This document shows, one piece after another, positions 42,839 through 52,332 of a DNA stretch of 64,000 nt. Every line of letters starts with the position of its first letter. Within the stretch, counting starts at the first letter, position 1. Source of the stretch: Bacillota bacterium (GTDB lineage: Bacteria; Bacillota; Clostridia; Peptostreptococcales; Anaerovoracaceae). The notes under the pieces were generated by a model. That model did not search any database. It was not told the DNA's origin and was given only the letters and a program-made list of their open reading frames with translations. The stretch is taken from assembly GCA_030526355.1 (NCBI GenBank), contig JAUNDC010000003.1, forward strand, positions 62,001-126,000, read 5' to 3'. Position numbers and translations under genes: made by a program.

Positions 42839-44491
42839 CTATTTAAAGAAATGAACTGTTATTCGGGTGCCTTTTCCCTCCGTGCTGTCCAGCTCTACTC
42901 TGCCTCCAAGGTAGAGTACGGCGTTTTTCACTATGGAAAGCCCCAGACCTGTTCCCTTTATCTGATTGCTGTGACTCTTGTCAGCTCTGAAGAATCTTTC
43001 GAATACTCTGTCCTGATATTCATACGGTATACCTATTCCTGTGTCCTCTACAACAAGTACTGCACCTGAAGCCTCCGGTTTTGCCTCAACTCTGACTGAG
43101 CCGCCCTCCTTATTGTATTTTATGGCATTTTCACACAGATTGTATATTATCTCTTCACATAGAGACGGTACCCCTTTTATTACTGTACTTTCACCTTCTA
43201 TTCTGACAGAAACCTTTTTTTCTTCTGCATTTATTTTAAGACGCTCAGCGACAACAGAGGCAAGCTCGAACAGATCAACCTCTGACATCTCCTCAGCTGC
43301 CGGATTCTCGTCCAGCTTTGACAGCTTTATAATGTCATCTATAAGACTTATCATACGGCCTGATTCATCCTTAATAGTCATACCAAAGCTTCTTACATCC
43401 TCTGCTTTAACAATCCCTTCCGCCATCATATCCGAAACGCCGTATATTGTGGTCAAAGGAGTTTTCAGCTCATGAGACACATTGGAAGTGAATTCACGCC
43501 TCAGCTTTTCTCTCTGTTCTTTTTCCGTGACATCCATTACGATGACAACAGCTCCGACAACACTGCCGTTTTCGCTTACAGGATTTGCTACTATGTTATA
43601 GCATCTGTTTTCTGTTTCATAAGCCTGCTGATTATTACTGCCCAAAAGAGCTTTTTCTACAGCAGTTCTGAAGCCCTTGCTTCTATTGAGCTCCAGTGCC
43701 GTATGCGGTACACTCTCGCCACCATCCCCCAGAAGCTCCAGAGCAGCCGTATTGTATGATAAGATTTCCATGCTTCTATCTATAAGCAGAAATCCTTCAT
43801 TCATATTCTCAGTAATTGCGATAAACTCCTTCTGCCGCCTTTTCATTTCATCAAGCTGCAGCTGAATATGCTTATTCTGCTGTCTTATTTTTGTCATTAG
43901 CGGAGCAAGCTCAGGATATGGCTCATCTGCATCATCGTCATTGAGATCCATATCATTGATAGGAGCAATTATCCGTCTTGATGCTGTTCTGGAAATAATG
44001 GATGCAAGCAAAGCTGTGATTATAAGTATTATCACAAAAGGAACGATAATTCCTTTGAGCAGCAGTGCTACAACATTCTGATCCTGTGCCACTCTCAATA
44101 CATTGCCGTCATCAATCAGAACTGCATAATAAATCGTCTTGGTAGACAGAGTATCTGAATACCTTACTGAATATGCATCCCCATTGTTTCTGGCTTCTAT
44201 TATCTCTTCCCTGCTGCTGTGGTTTTCCATTGAAGCTTCATCTGCGCGGGAATCATACAGTACAGTACCGTTTTTATCTATTAAAGTTATTCTGTTATTT
44301 ACCGGGTCGAGCCTCTCAAGCTGATTTTCGTCATCTCCCATTTCCTGCGAAATAAGATAAGCCTCTGTTTTCAACTCATCCTTTATTATGTCCTCGAAGT
44401 ATCCGTACAGAACATAAGATACGCACAGGATACAGACAACCAGAGCCGCTATTGATACTGCCAGTATATTTTTGAATATTTTTTTAGTCAT
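42839..44491 (-). CDS. phoR: Phosphate-sensing histidine kinase PhoR
   Basis: A 550-residue membrane sensor kinase. Membrane segments lie at about 5-25 and 145-170 with an outside domain between. Then come a PAS domain (IDRSMEILSYNTAALELL), the phosphoacceptor histidine in TSNVSHELKTPLTTIYG near 338, and the ATPase boxes NLCENAIKYNKEGG, VEDTGIGIPYEYQ and GTGLGLSIVKNAV. ATG 44491 overlaps the phoP stop by 8 bp. It works with PhoP and, through PhoU, with the Pst transporter. Confidence 0.94.
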   Translation of the reverse strand: MTKKIFKNILAVSIAALVVCILCVSYVLYGYFEDIIKDELKTEAYLISQEMGDDENQLERLDPVNNRITLIDKNGTVLYDSRADEASMENHSSREEIIEARNNGDAYSVRYSDTLSTKTIYYAVLIDDGNVLRVAQDQNVVALLLKGIIVPFVIILIITALLASIISRTASRRIIAPINDMDLNDDDADEPYPELAPLMTKIRQQNKHIQLQLDEMKRRQKEFIAITENMNEGFLLIDRSMEILSYNTAALELLGDGGESVPHTALELNRSKGFRTAVEKALLGSNNQQAYETENRCYNIVANPVSENGSVVGAVVIVMDVTEKEQREKLRREFTSNVSHELKTPLTTIYGVSDMMAEGIVKAEDVRSFGMTIKDESGRMISLIDDIIKLSKLDENPAAEEMSEVDLFELASVVAERLKINAEEKKVSVRIEGESTVIKGVPSLCEEIIYNLCENAIKYNKEGGSVRVEAKPEASGAVLVVEDTGIGIPYEYQDRVFERFFRADKSHSNQIKGTGLGLSIVKNAVLYLGGRVELDSTEGKGTRITVHFFK

Positions 44492-45161
44492 TGTCCCCTC
44501 CGATTTTGTATCCAAGTCCTCTGACCGTTTCTATCAGATGACCAGCTTCTCCCAGCTTAGCACGAAGTGTTCTTATGTGTACATCAACCGTCCGGCTTTC
44601 TCCGTCAAATTCATAGCCCCATATTTTTGACAGTATCTCATCCCTGGTAAGAACTATTCCGGCATTTCTGAACAGAAGACACAGCAGCTCGAATTCCTTT
44701 AATGTCAGAGATATCTCTTTGCCATCCACCTTGACGATATGCTTGGATGGACACAGATAAAGACTTCCCTTCTTGTATTCTACCGGTGAGTCTTCATGTC
44801 CGGTACGTCTGAGAAGCGCCTTGATTCTTGATATAAGCTCCATTGTCCCAAAAGGCTTTGAAACATAATCATCTGCGCCGTTGTCAAGTCCCATAACCTT
44901 ATCGTACTCTGTGCCTTTGGCAGTAAGCATTATTACAGGCATCCCTTTCGTTCCTTCATTGTCTCGCAGCTTCTTGAGAACCGAAAGACCATCCTCTTCC
45001 GGAAGCATTATATCAAGAAGCACCAGATCGGGCGTTCTTTTTTTCATAGCCTCCCAGAAAAGAGACGGGTGCTCGAAGCCCTCTGCCTCAAAGCCGGTAT
45101 TGATAAGTGCATAAATAACGAAATTTCTGATGTTGTTGTCATCTTCAAGGAAATATATCAT
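44484..45161 (-). CDS. phoP: Phosphate regulon response regulator PhoP
   Basis: A 225-residue OmpR-type regulator. The receiver domain has the phospho-acceptor aspartate in DLVLLDIMLPEEDG near residue 51 and the lysine in DYVSKPFG. The winged-helix domain (about 125-222) includes LTLKEFELLCLLFRN and SRTVDVHIRTLRAKLG. It is encoded 4 bp after phoU and overlaps phoR. PhoP-box-like repeats lie before pstS. It likely activates the whole pst-pho operon. Confidence 0.95.
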   Translation of the reverse strand: MIYFLEDDNNIRNFVIYALINTGFEAEGFEHPSLFWEAMKKRTPDLVLLDIMLPEEDGLSVLKKLRDNEGTKGMPVIMLTAKGTEYDKVMGLDNGADDYVSKPFGTMELISRIKALLRRTGHEDSPVEYKKGSLYLCPSKHIVKVDGKEISLTLKEFELLCLLFRNAGIVLTRDEILSKIWGYEFDGESRTVDVHIRTLRAKLGEAGHLIETVRGLGYKIGGDND

Positions 45162-45165
45162 ATTT

Positions 45166-45825
45166 TTACCCTAATTCTTCCTGGTTCACATGTTTTCCTG
45201 TTACAGAAAAAATAACCCATTCAGCAATATTTACCGCATGATCGCTTATTCTCTCAAGATATTTGGCAATCATTAGAATATCGACAAAGTATTCACCCCA
45301 TGATTTATCTCGGGCAACAGCCTCTATCAGATCTGTTCTGACTTTCTCGAAGAGGTCATCGACGATATCATCCTTCATTATAACATCATTTGCAAGCTCT
45401 ATGTCTTTTTTTACAAACGAATCTATACTTTCTGTCACCATGGACATCGCCGTTTTAGCCATACTGCTTATATGACCCGCTCCGGTCTTGTTTTCATCAT
45501 AGCTTATAGTCTCTGTTATCTCCGCTATATCATAGGCCTGATCTCCTATTCTTTCCATATCGGAAATCATCTTCAGTGCAGAGGATATTAGCCTCAGGTC
45601 CTTTGCTACAGGCTGCTGCTGAAGAAGCAGCTTGAGACAAACGTTTTCAATTTCACTTTCACGTTCATCTATTTCACTGTCGGTCTCGTATGTCATACGG
45701 CGCATTTCCTCTGAATTTTCTTCAAATGCCCTTACCGCATAGGTTATCGCCTCTTCACATAATGCACCCATATCAATAAGCATCATATTGAGCTGTTCAA
45801 GCTGTTCATCAAATCTTATACGCAT
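45166..45825 (-). CDS. phoU: Phosphate signalling protein PhoU
   Basis: A 219-residue all-helical protein that links the Pst transporter to PhoR and restrains phosphate uptake. Two PhoU repeats are seen, with the metal-binding patterns RxxDxxxD-like (MERIGDQAYDIAE near 88 and LERISDHAVNIAEW near 190). I use ATG 45825, one base after the pstB stop and 10 bases after GGGAGG; the TTG start of the longer frame is too close to that site. Confidence 0.95.
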   Translation of the reverse strand: MRIRFDEQLEQLNMMLIDMGALCEEAITYAVRAFEENSEEMRRMTYETDSEIDERESEIENVCLKLLLQQQPVAKDLRLISSALKMISDMERIGDQAYDIAEITETISYDENKTGAGHISSMAKTAMSMVTESIDSFVKKDIELANDVIMKDDIVDDLFEKVRTDLIEAVARDKSWGEYFVDILMIAKYLERISDHAVNIAEWVIFSVTGKHVNQEELG

Positions 45826-45826
45826 A

Positions 45827-46576
45827 TCAGCCAAACCTCCCTGTTATATAGTCTTCTGTACGTTTATCCTTAGGCACTGAGAACAATGTCTCCGTCCTGT
45901 CGAATTCCACCATTTCACCAAGTAAAAAGAACGCTGTCTTATCTGATATTCTTGCAGCCTGCTGCATGTTATGAGTTACTATGATGATAGTGTATTTATC
46001 CTTCAGTTCAATTGCCAGATCCTCTATTTTGGATGTGGAAATAGGGTCTAGAGCTGATGTTGGCTCATCCATCAGTATAACCTCCGGCTCCACTGCCAGA
46101 GCTCTGGCTATGCAGAGTCTCTGCTGCTGCCCGCCGGAAAGACCGAGTGCACTTTTCCTGAGACGATCCTTGACCTCATCCCATATAGCAACATCCTTCA
46201 GAGATTTTTCAACTATTTCATCCAGCTTTGCTTTTGATCTGATACCATGGGTTCTTGGTCCGTATGCAATGTTGTCATATATGCTCATCGGAAACGGATT
46301 CGGCTTCTGAAATACCATTCCTACCCTCTTTCTCAGCTCGTTGACGTCTATTTTTCCATATATGTCTTCATTATCAAGAGCAACTCTGCCGGTTATCCTG
46401 CAGCCTTCCACCAGATCATTCATTCTGTTAAGGGTTTTAAGGAGTGTCGATTTGCCGCAGCCTGAAGGTCCGATAAATGCGGTGATTTCTTTCTCCTTTA
46501 TATTAAGGTTTATATTTTTGAGAGCTTTGAAATCACCATAAAAAAGCTCAAGATTCTCTATTGTGTATTTATCCAT
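45827..46576 (-). CDS. pstB: Phosphate ABC transporter ATP-binding protein
   Basis: A 249-residue ATPase of the high-affinity phosphate importer. Walker A is [14 protein letters not shown], the signature [15 protein letters not shown], and Walker [14 protein letters not shown]. The [22 protein letters not shown] stretch is specific to PstB. ATG 46576 is preceded by GAGGTAA; the frame from 46606 runs into pstA and is not supported. It lies between pstA and phoU. Confidence 0.97.
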   Translation of the reverse strand: MDKYTIENLELFYGDFKALKNINLNIKEKEITAFIGPSGCGKSTLLKTLNRMNDLVEGCRITGRVALDNEDIYGKIDVNELRKRVGMVFQKPNPFPMSIYDNIAYGPRTHGIRSKAKLDEIVEKSLKDVAIWDEVKDRLRKSALGLSGGQQQRLCIARALAVEPEVILMDEPTSALDPISTSKIEDLAIELKDKYTIIIVTHNMQQAARISDKTAFFLLGEMVEFDRTETLFSVPKDKRTEDYITGRFG

Positions 46577-46580
46577 ATCA

Positions 46581-47447
46581 TTACCTCGTTGCCAATTTCT
46601 TTGCAATCATTCCGGACAGAGCATTTATTATTATCACCAGCACAAGCAGAACTACTGCTGTGGCATATGCTTCATCTGTATATAGTCCTTCTGAAAGCAG
46701 TGCATACATGTGTACCGACAGCGTCCTTGCAGAATCAAAGAGACTCGAAGGAACCTGAGCAACAGTTCCCGCTGTAAAAATCAGCGCTGCACTTTCTCCC
46801 ACTATTCTTCCTATTGCCAAGATCACTCCTGCCAGAATACCAGGAACCGCACATGGAAGAATAAGCTTGAATACTGTATATAGTTTGCCTGCGCCAAGCC
46901 CGAAGCTTCCTTCCCTGTACGAATCAGGAACGGACATGAGTGCTTCCTCTGTAGTCCTGATAATCAGAGGCAGTATCATGATTGCCAGTGTTACAGCTCC
47001 GGCTATCAGAGAATAGCTCCAGCCCAGTGTAATAACAAAGAGAATATATCCAAACAAGCCATAAACAATAGAAGGTATTCCCTGCAAAGTTTCAGTGGTG
47101 GTTCTGATTACTTTGACAAGCCTGCTTCCTCTTCTGGCATATTCAACAAGATAAATTGCAGAGAATATACCTACCGGAACAGCCATCAGAAGCGAAAGCA
47201 CTATCATATATACAGTACTTACTATTGCCGGCATCATTGACATATTATCAGTATTGAACTCCCATGCAAAAAGCTCCGGCTTCAGATGTGATATTCCATT
47301 GACAAGGATATATATGATGAGTGAAAAAAGCACGCCGACTGTTGCTGCCGCAGAAAGCAGAACCAGAATAAGCACAGCAAGTGAGCCAGGCTTTCTCCTG
47401 TACATGTTCCAGAATTCTCCGAAGTCGAATTTCTTTCTTTTTTTCAT
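46581..47447 (-). CDS. pstA: Phosphate ABC transporter permease PstA
   Basis: A 288-residue membrane subunit with six segments. The family motif GxYL-type coupling region is seen in [11 protein letters not shown] and [23 protein letters not shown], the loop that contacts PstB. The start overlaps the pstC stop. It pairs with PstC to form the phosphate channel. Confidence 0.96.
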   Translation of the reverse strand: MKKRKKFDFGEFWNMYRRKPGSLAVLILVLLSAAATVGVLFSLIIYILVNGISHLKPELFAWEFNTDNMSMMPAIVSTVYMIVLSLLMAVPVGIFSAIYLVEYARRGSRLVKVIRTTTETLQGIPSIVYGLFGYILFVITLGWSYSLIAGAVTLAIMILPLIIRTTEEALMSVPDSYREGSFGLGAGKLYTVFKLILPCAVPGILAGVILAIGRIVGESAALIFTAGTVAQVPSSLFDSARTLSVHMYALLSEGLYTDEAYATAVVLLVLVIIINALSGMIAKKLATR

Positions 47448-48295
47448 CAGTCAGCCCTCCTCTTCAATGCTGTAAAGGAAAGGTTTATTATCAGTATGAA
47501 CACGAACAGCACTACAGCCGTGGCAATAAGGGCTTCTCTGTGGAGACCTGAAGCATACCCCATTTCCAATACTATGTTGGCAGTCAGTGTTCTGACACCC
47601 ATAGTAATTCCCTGCGGCATAATAGCCTGGTTGCCGCATACCATTACAACAGCCATTGTTTCGCCTATAGCTCTACCTATTCCCAGTATTATTCCTGCCA
47701 GAATTCCCATTTTAGCGGCTGGAAGCACTGCTCTGAATATACTTCTTTCTCTCGTTGCTCCTAGTGCCAGCGATCCTTCATAATAGTATTCCGGAACGGC
47801 TCTGATATTTGATTCCGATACACTTATTATTGTCGGAAGTATCATTATTCCCAGAAGTACAGCCGAAGTCAGAAGACATTTACCACTTCCACCCAGAGTA
47901 TCCTGCACCATAGGAACAATAACCATCAGACCAAAGAATCCATATACTATCGACGGAATTCCCGCCAGAAGATCAACTGCAGGCTTTAATATTCTGTATA
48001 ATCCTTTCGGGCAGTATCTTGCCATAAACACCGCACATAAAAGACCTATAGGAACTCCAACGATAACAGCGCCTGCTGTAACATACACGCTTCCTATAAT
48101 CATAGGGAATATTCCATACAGATCCTGCCCTGGCTTCCATGCTGTACCAAAAAGGAAATCGGCGGCTCCGATTTCCTTTATGGCTGGTACGCCGCTCGCG
48201 AATAAGAACACACATATGAGTATTACTGCTATTATCGAGACACATGCTGCTGTCAGGAATACTGCTTTCATGATGTTTTCGCTGTATTTGCGCAT
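47447..48295 (-). CDS. pstC: Phosphate ABC transporter permease PstC
   Basis: A 282-residue membrane subunit with six segments. It shows [18 protein letters not shown] and the coupling-loop region YYEGSLALGATRERSIFRAVLP. The length is typical. The ribosome site (ACAGG) is weak. It is the second gene of the pst operon, 47 bp after pstS. Confidence 0.96.
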   Translation of the reverse strand: MRKYSENIMKAVFLTAACVSIIAVILICVFLFASGVPAIKEIGAADFLFGTAWKPGQDLYGIFPMIIGSVYVTAGAVIVGVPIGLLCAVFMARYCPKGLYRILKPAVDLLAGIPSIVYGFFGLMVIVPMVQDTLGGSGKCLLTSAVLLGIMILPTIISVSESNIRAVPEYYYEGSLALGATRERSIFRAVLPAAKMGILAGIILGIGRAIGETMAVVMVCGNQAIMPQGITMGVRTLTANIVLEMGYASGLHREALIATAVVLFVFILIINLSFTALKRRAD

Positions 48296-48342
48296 TTTTT
48301 GTACCTGTTATTCTTTCTTTAATTCAATTGGCGTTACCTGTT

Positions 48343-49218
48343 TTACTGAAGCTCTGACCAGCTTGTGATTTCGCCTGTGAACACCTTCATTATCTGTTCC
48401 ATAGTGATATCTTCAACTGTATTGTTATTGTTTACGATAACTGCGATTCCATCCAGTGCGATTTCCTGGCTTTCCAGACCTTCTGAAGCTTCTTCATCCT
48501 CGAGTGCTCTTGATGCCATACCTATGTCACATACACCCTCGATAGTACTCTGTATTCCTGCACCTGAACCTGTCTGCTGTATTTCGATTGTAACTCCATC
48601 ATTCAGCTTCTTGTATGCATCAGCAAGTACCTCCATTACCGGTGAAACCGATGTTGAACCTGCGAGAGTTATTGAACCGGTAAGCCCAGCAGCTTCATAC
48701 TTTTCAGCAGTATCATTAACTGAGATATATCCTTCTTCTTCTATGATAGCCTGACCGTCACTGCTCATTATGAAGTTGATAAAATCCTGCGGAAGCTCTG
48801 CAACTTCACCCTTTGTTACAATGTTAAAAGGTCTCTGAAGTTCATAATCACCGCTCTTAACATTATCAGTTGTTGCTTCAACTCCTCCGATTTTGAGTGC
48901 CTTTACGCTGTCATCAAGTGAGCCCATTGAAATATATCCGATTGCCGCTTCATTTCCTGCTACAGACTGAGTAACTACTGATGTGCTGTTTGATATTTCA
49001 GCTGTATCAACTGTTCTGTCAACATCATCCTGCATCACGCCTGTAAGCTCAACGAATGCATCTCTTGTTCCGGATCCTTCTTCTCTTGAGATTACCGTAA
49101 TGTCTCCTCCTTCTGTACCCTCTGAATCACTGTTTCCGCCGCCGCAGCTCGCAAGGCCGAATGCCATCACAGCAGCAAGACTGATTGTAAGAATTTTGGT
49201 TAATTTGCTTTTTTTCAT
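48343..49218 (-). CDS. pstS: Phosphate-binding lipoprotein PstS
   Basis: A 291-residue extracytoplasmic phosphate receptor anchored by a lipid. The signal peptide ends in the lipobox FGLASCGGG, with Cys about residue 25. Phosphate-binding patterns are EEGSGTRDAF and AGSTSVSPVMEV. The repeat order (a TRDAF part before the STSVSP part) is permuted relative to common PstS, where GSTTV comes first. AAGGAG is followed at once by an ATG, so the second ATG (49218, spacing nine) is chosen. First gene of the operon. Confidence 0.93.
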   Translation of the reverse strand: MKKSKLTKILTISLAAVMAFGLASCGGGNSDSEGTEGGDITVISREEGSGTRDAFVELTGVMQDDVDRTVDTAEISNSTSVVTQSVAGNEAAIGYISMGSLDDSVKALKIGGVEATTDNVKSGDYELQRPFNIVTKGEVAELPQDFINFIMSSDGQAIIEEEGYISVNDTAEKYEAAGLTGSITLAGSTSVSPVMEVLADAYKKLNDGVTIEIQQTGSGAGIQSTIEGVCDIGMASRALEDEEASEGLESQEIALDGIAVIVNNNNTVEDITMEQIMKVFTGEITSWSELQ

Positions 49219-49284
49219 TTCTTTCATCTCCTTATTTTTTTAAATGTTTATGTACCTTTATTCTCTCTCTTTTGTACATTTTGT

Positions 49285-49342
49285 ATTATATGTATCCAAT
49301 GTTAAATGCAAAATCTTACCCAGGTTAAATCTATGTAAAACA
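49285..49342 (-). promoter_or_regulatory. Pst promoter with PhoP-box-like repeats
   Basis: On the minus strand TTTACAT, TTTAAC, a degenerate copy and TTTAAC recur every 11 bp over 49300-49342. TATAAT lies at 49285-49290 and no good -35 box is present, as expected for an activator-dependent promoter. PhoP is encoded six genes downstream. Confidence 0.6.
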
Positions 49343-49375
49343 ATTAACATTTATCAATAAAGTCACATAATGCAT

Positions 49376-49416
49376 AAAAAAACAGGTATCTGCATATTTT
49401 TATGCCGACACCTGTG
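49376..49416 (-). terminator. Terminator of the L,D-transpeptidase operon
   Basis: ACAGGT and ACCTGT with inner GCATA/TATGC pairing form a long stem. Seven T follow on the minus strand. Confidence 0.85.
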
Positions 49417-49428
49417 TCTTGCCATAAT

Positions 49429-50325
49429 TTATTCTGTTGCTTCCTTTTCAAGAACTCTCACCTTGAAAGTTTTATACGATGCACCTCCGCAGTATTTGTC
49501 GCTTACCCTGTAGGTCACCTTGTACACACCCGGGCTTTCTGTGGAAAATGAAGCTTTAACATACTTCTGCCTGGATGAATCGTATTTCTGAACTGCATAA
49601 ACCTGAAGCTTTGATGTCAGATCCTGATATGCATTCACGTTTTTAGCCTTAACCCCGGCCTTAAGTTTATAGGCAGCTCCATATGAAACTGTATCCTGCT
49701 TTGAAGCTGATATTGTTATAACCGGCTTTTTAATTCTAAAATCCGGATTCTTTTTATCGGGGTCAGTCGGATCCCATCTGTACCTGCTGCTTGCCTTCAG
49801 CGCTTTTGGTTTGCCAAGAGGACCGGGATTCTTGCTGCTGTATACCGTTACTTTCGTGCCGTTTTTACAGTTCTCGTATATCCATTTTGCATCCATTGTG
49901 CTGAGTCTTACACAGCCCATTGAACGAGCAGTCCCAAGCTTGTTATACTCGCTGACTGACAGGCAGTTCTTTTTCTTTTTCTTTGTATAATATACTGAAT
50001 GGAAAAGGTAGTTGCCTTTAAACTGTACACAGTATTGTCCCCATACATTATGGAACAAAGCTCCCCATCTCCATCTGTTTTTTATGCTGGTCGTCATATG
50101 CGGAGTTTTTGATTTTGCCTTTCCCGTTGAACATACCATCGCTCTATATGGAACATATTTCCCATTTTCCAGCTTATAGGCGGTGACTACATTCGCCTGC
50201 CTGTTCACCTTAAGCCAGTATAATGATTTGCCTGATGCGGCATCAGCTGTCTGCACATCAAATACAAAAACTGAACAGAACATTACCGCGGCTATTATTG
50301 TTAATAATGCAGACCTTCTTCTCAT
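49429..50325 (-). CDS. L,D-transpeptidase (YkuD domain), copy 2
   Basis: A 298-residue secreted enzyme, expected to make or remodel 3-3 cross-links in peptidoglycan. A signal peptide covers about 1-30 (ends DAAS). The YkuD domain runs to about 165, with the catalytic pattern histidine in FHSVYY and cysteine in SMGCVRLSTMDAKWI. The usual HG before the Cys is replaced. C-terminal residues about 195-298 form an Ig-like or Bacterial SH3-type beta domain. It is clearly a duplicate of the next gene, shorter by one domain. It follows GGAG, 21 bp after copy 1. Confidence 0.88.
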   Translation of the reverse strand: MRRRSALLTIIAAVMFCSVFVFDVQTADAASGKSLYWLKVNRQANVVTAYKLENGKYVPYRAMVCSTGKAKSKTPHMTTSIKNRWRWGALFHNVWGQYCVQFKGNYLFHSVYYTKKKKKNCLSVSEYNKLGTARSMGCVRLSTMDAKWIYENCKNGTKVTVYSSKNPGPLGKPKALKASSRYRWDPTDPDKKNPDFRIKKPVITISASKQDTVSYGAAYKLKAGVKAKNVNAYQDLTSKLQVYAVQKYDSSRQKYVKASFSTESPGVYKVTYRVSDKYCGGASYKTFKVRVLEKEATE

Positions 50326-50346
50326 CTTCTTCTCCTGTCTGTAGCT

Positions 50347-51552
50347 TTACTGCACTCTTACTGAATAATCTACAAATTTATTCATTGTTCTCATGAGATT
50401 ATCCTGACATTTTATCACTATGCTGCGTGAGCTTGTAATATGCGGGGAATAATAATTCGCGATGCTTACTTCCATAAAATAGTCACCTTTGGCTTCAAAA
50501 GTGTAATCAACTGCTTCGTCATATGTCAGCTTCTGTTTTTTCCCATCAGGGCTCACAATTGTAACCTTGACTGCTCCCGTCCTGTCTCTTGACTTCTGAT
50601 GAGCTTCAACACCTTTTACTGCATTTTTGTCTCCCGGGCTTACTATCCTGTTCTCAGGAATATTCAGAACTGGTGCTCCGCTGTCATCTATATTGAGCTC
50701 AAAACTCTCATATGCGGCTTCCCCGCAGTATTTACTGTAAACTCTGTATGTAATATTGAATTTACCGATTTTCTTAGTTGAAAAACTGGTTTTGACCCAT
50801 TTATCACCATCCCACCTTCGGACAGAATAAATCTCTATCTGTGATGTAAGATCCTGATATGTGCTCGGATCTACTGCTTTCACATACTTTCTCAGATCAT
50901 AATCACTGCCATACTCAATGGAATGTTCCTTATTCTCTGAAATAGTTATTACCGGCTTCGGCATTCTGAAATCAGGATTGCTGCTGTCAGGATCTGTAGG
51001 ATCCCATCCAGCATCTGCTTCCACCTTAAGGGCAGCAGGCTTACCAAGCGGACCAGGATCATCGCTGCTGTATACAGTAACCTTGGTTCCATTGCCGCAG
51101 TTTTCATATATCCATTTAGCATCCATCGCTGAAAGTCTTACACAGCCCTTTGAACAGCTGGTTCCCAGCTTGTTGTATTCTTCCGTGACCAGTGTATCCT
51201 TGCGGCCTTTCTTTTTATAATATACGGAATGAAACAAGTAATCACCCTTTATCTGGGTAACATACTGCCCCCATACATCACCAAAAAGGTAACCCCATCT
51301 CCACCGGTTGCTTATTCTTGCAGTCATAAGAGGTGTTTCGCTTCCGGGTGCGCCTGTTGAGCATATCATTGCACGATAAGGCACATATTCCCCCTTAACA
51401 AGCTTATATGCTGTGACTACATTGGCTTTTCTGTTCACTTTCAGCCAGTATGTCGAATCATTATCGGCAGCTGACACACCTTCGACTTCCGCTGCCAAAA
51501 CAGCGACGGACATTATAAGGACAATTAATAATAAAAGCCCTTTATGCTTCAT
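50347..51552 (-). CDS. L,D-transpeptidase (YkuD domain), copy 1
   Basis: A 401-residue secreted paralogue of the following gene. The signal peptide is about 1-26, the YkuD domain about 35-175 (FHSVYY and SKGCVRLSAMDAKWI), and two beta-rich domains follow (about 200-300 and 300-400). The opening YWLKVNRKANVVTAYKL is nearly identical in both copies. ATG 51552 lies one base after the nadE stop, so nadE and the two transpeptidases are probably on one message. Cell-surface location inferred from the signal peptide. Confidence 0.88.
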   Translation of the reverse strand: MKHKGLLLLIVLIMSVAVLAAEVEGVSAADNDSTYWLKVNRKANVVTAYKLVKGEYVPYRAMICSTGAPGSETPLMTARISNRWRWGYLFGDVWGQYVTQIKGDYLFHSVYYKKKGRKDTLVTEEYNKLGTSCSKGCVRLSAMDAKWIYENCGNGTKVTVYSSDDPGPLGKPAALKVEADAGWDPTDPDSSNPDFRMPKPVITISENKEHSIEYGSDYDLRKYVKAVDPSTYQDLTSQIEIYSVRRWDGDKWVKTSFSTKKIGKFNITYRVYSKYCGEAAYESFELNIDDSGAPVLNIPENRIVSPGDKNAVKGVEAHQKSRDRTGAVKVTIVSPDGKKQKLTYDEAVDYTFEAKGDYFMEVSIANYYSPHITSSRSIVIKCQDNLMRTMNKFVDYSVRVQ

Positions 51553-51553
51553 T

Positions 51554-52300
51554 TTACTGCTCCTCAGGACTGTACGGGAACGAAGGCATCGGCTGCAGCT
51601 TGAACAGGTTCATTCTGTGCATTCTGTCGATTTTTTCCTTCGTATCCATATCATCGCATATTCCTTCTCTGATATATTTGTCAAGAACTGCATAGGTGAA
51701 TCCCAGATTGTCTTCATCGGTAAGTCCACACAGACCATCAATAGGTACTTTATCAACAAACAATGACGGCAGTCCTGCAGCTCTGCCTACAGCCTTAACC
51801 TCCTGCACAGTAAGGTTGGCAAGCGGACTGAAATCACCTGCGCCATCGCCATATCTTGTCGCGTACCCTACCCAGTCCTCGGAAAGATTGCACGTGTTTG
51901 CAACTCTGCCGTTTATCATCTGTGAAACAGCATAGAGCACCGACATTCTGAGTCTTGGCGGCAAATTTACCTTGGCTTGTCCATCAAATTTTCCGAAGGT
52001 CTTCGTTACCTGAGCAACTACACCCTCGTATGCATCTTTGATATTGATTACTGTACTGTCTATACCAAGATGTTCCACAAGCTTATGCGATACATCTATA
52101 TCGAACTGATCACCATTTGGCATCAGCACACCGTATACATTTTCCCTACCGAGGGCTTCCACGCAAAGCGCTGCCACTACAGAGCTGTCCTTGCCTCCCG
52201 AAAGACCGACTACTGCCTTACATCCTTTGCCGTTTTCCTCAAACCAGTCCTGTATCCATTTTACGATATCGTTCTTGACCTTTTCTGCGTTAAAGCTCAT
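51554..52300 (-). CDS. nadE: NH3-dependent NAD synthetase
   Basis: A 248-residue enzyme that amidates nicotinate adenine dinucleotide to NAD+. The PP-loop is VVGLSGGKDSSVVAAL near residue 29. Other motifs are NTCNLSEDWVGYATRYGDGAGDFSPLAN and the C-terminal FPYSPEE. The length fits the ammonia-dependent class without a glutaminase domain. ATG 52300 follows AGAGGTG. The nicotinamidase-like gene lies 33 bp upstream, so the pair makes a short NAD salvage unit. Confidence 0.95.
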   Translation of the reverse strand: MSFNAEKVKNDIVKWIQDWFEENGKGCKAVVGLSGGKDSSVVAALCVEALGRENVYGVLMPNGDQFDIDVSHKLVEHLGIDSTVINIKDAYEGVVAQVTKTFGKFDGQAKVNLPPRLRMSVLYAVSQMINGRVANTCNLSEDWVGYATRYGDGAGDFSPLANLTVQEVKAVGRAAGLPSLFVDKVPIDGLCGLTDEDNLGFTYAVLDKYIREGICDDMDTKEKIDRMHRMNLFKLQPMPSFPYSPEEQ

Positions 52301-52332
52301 TTCACATCACCTCTTTAGTTTATTATTATCTA

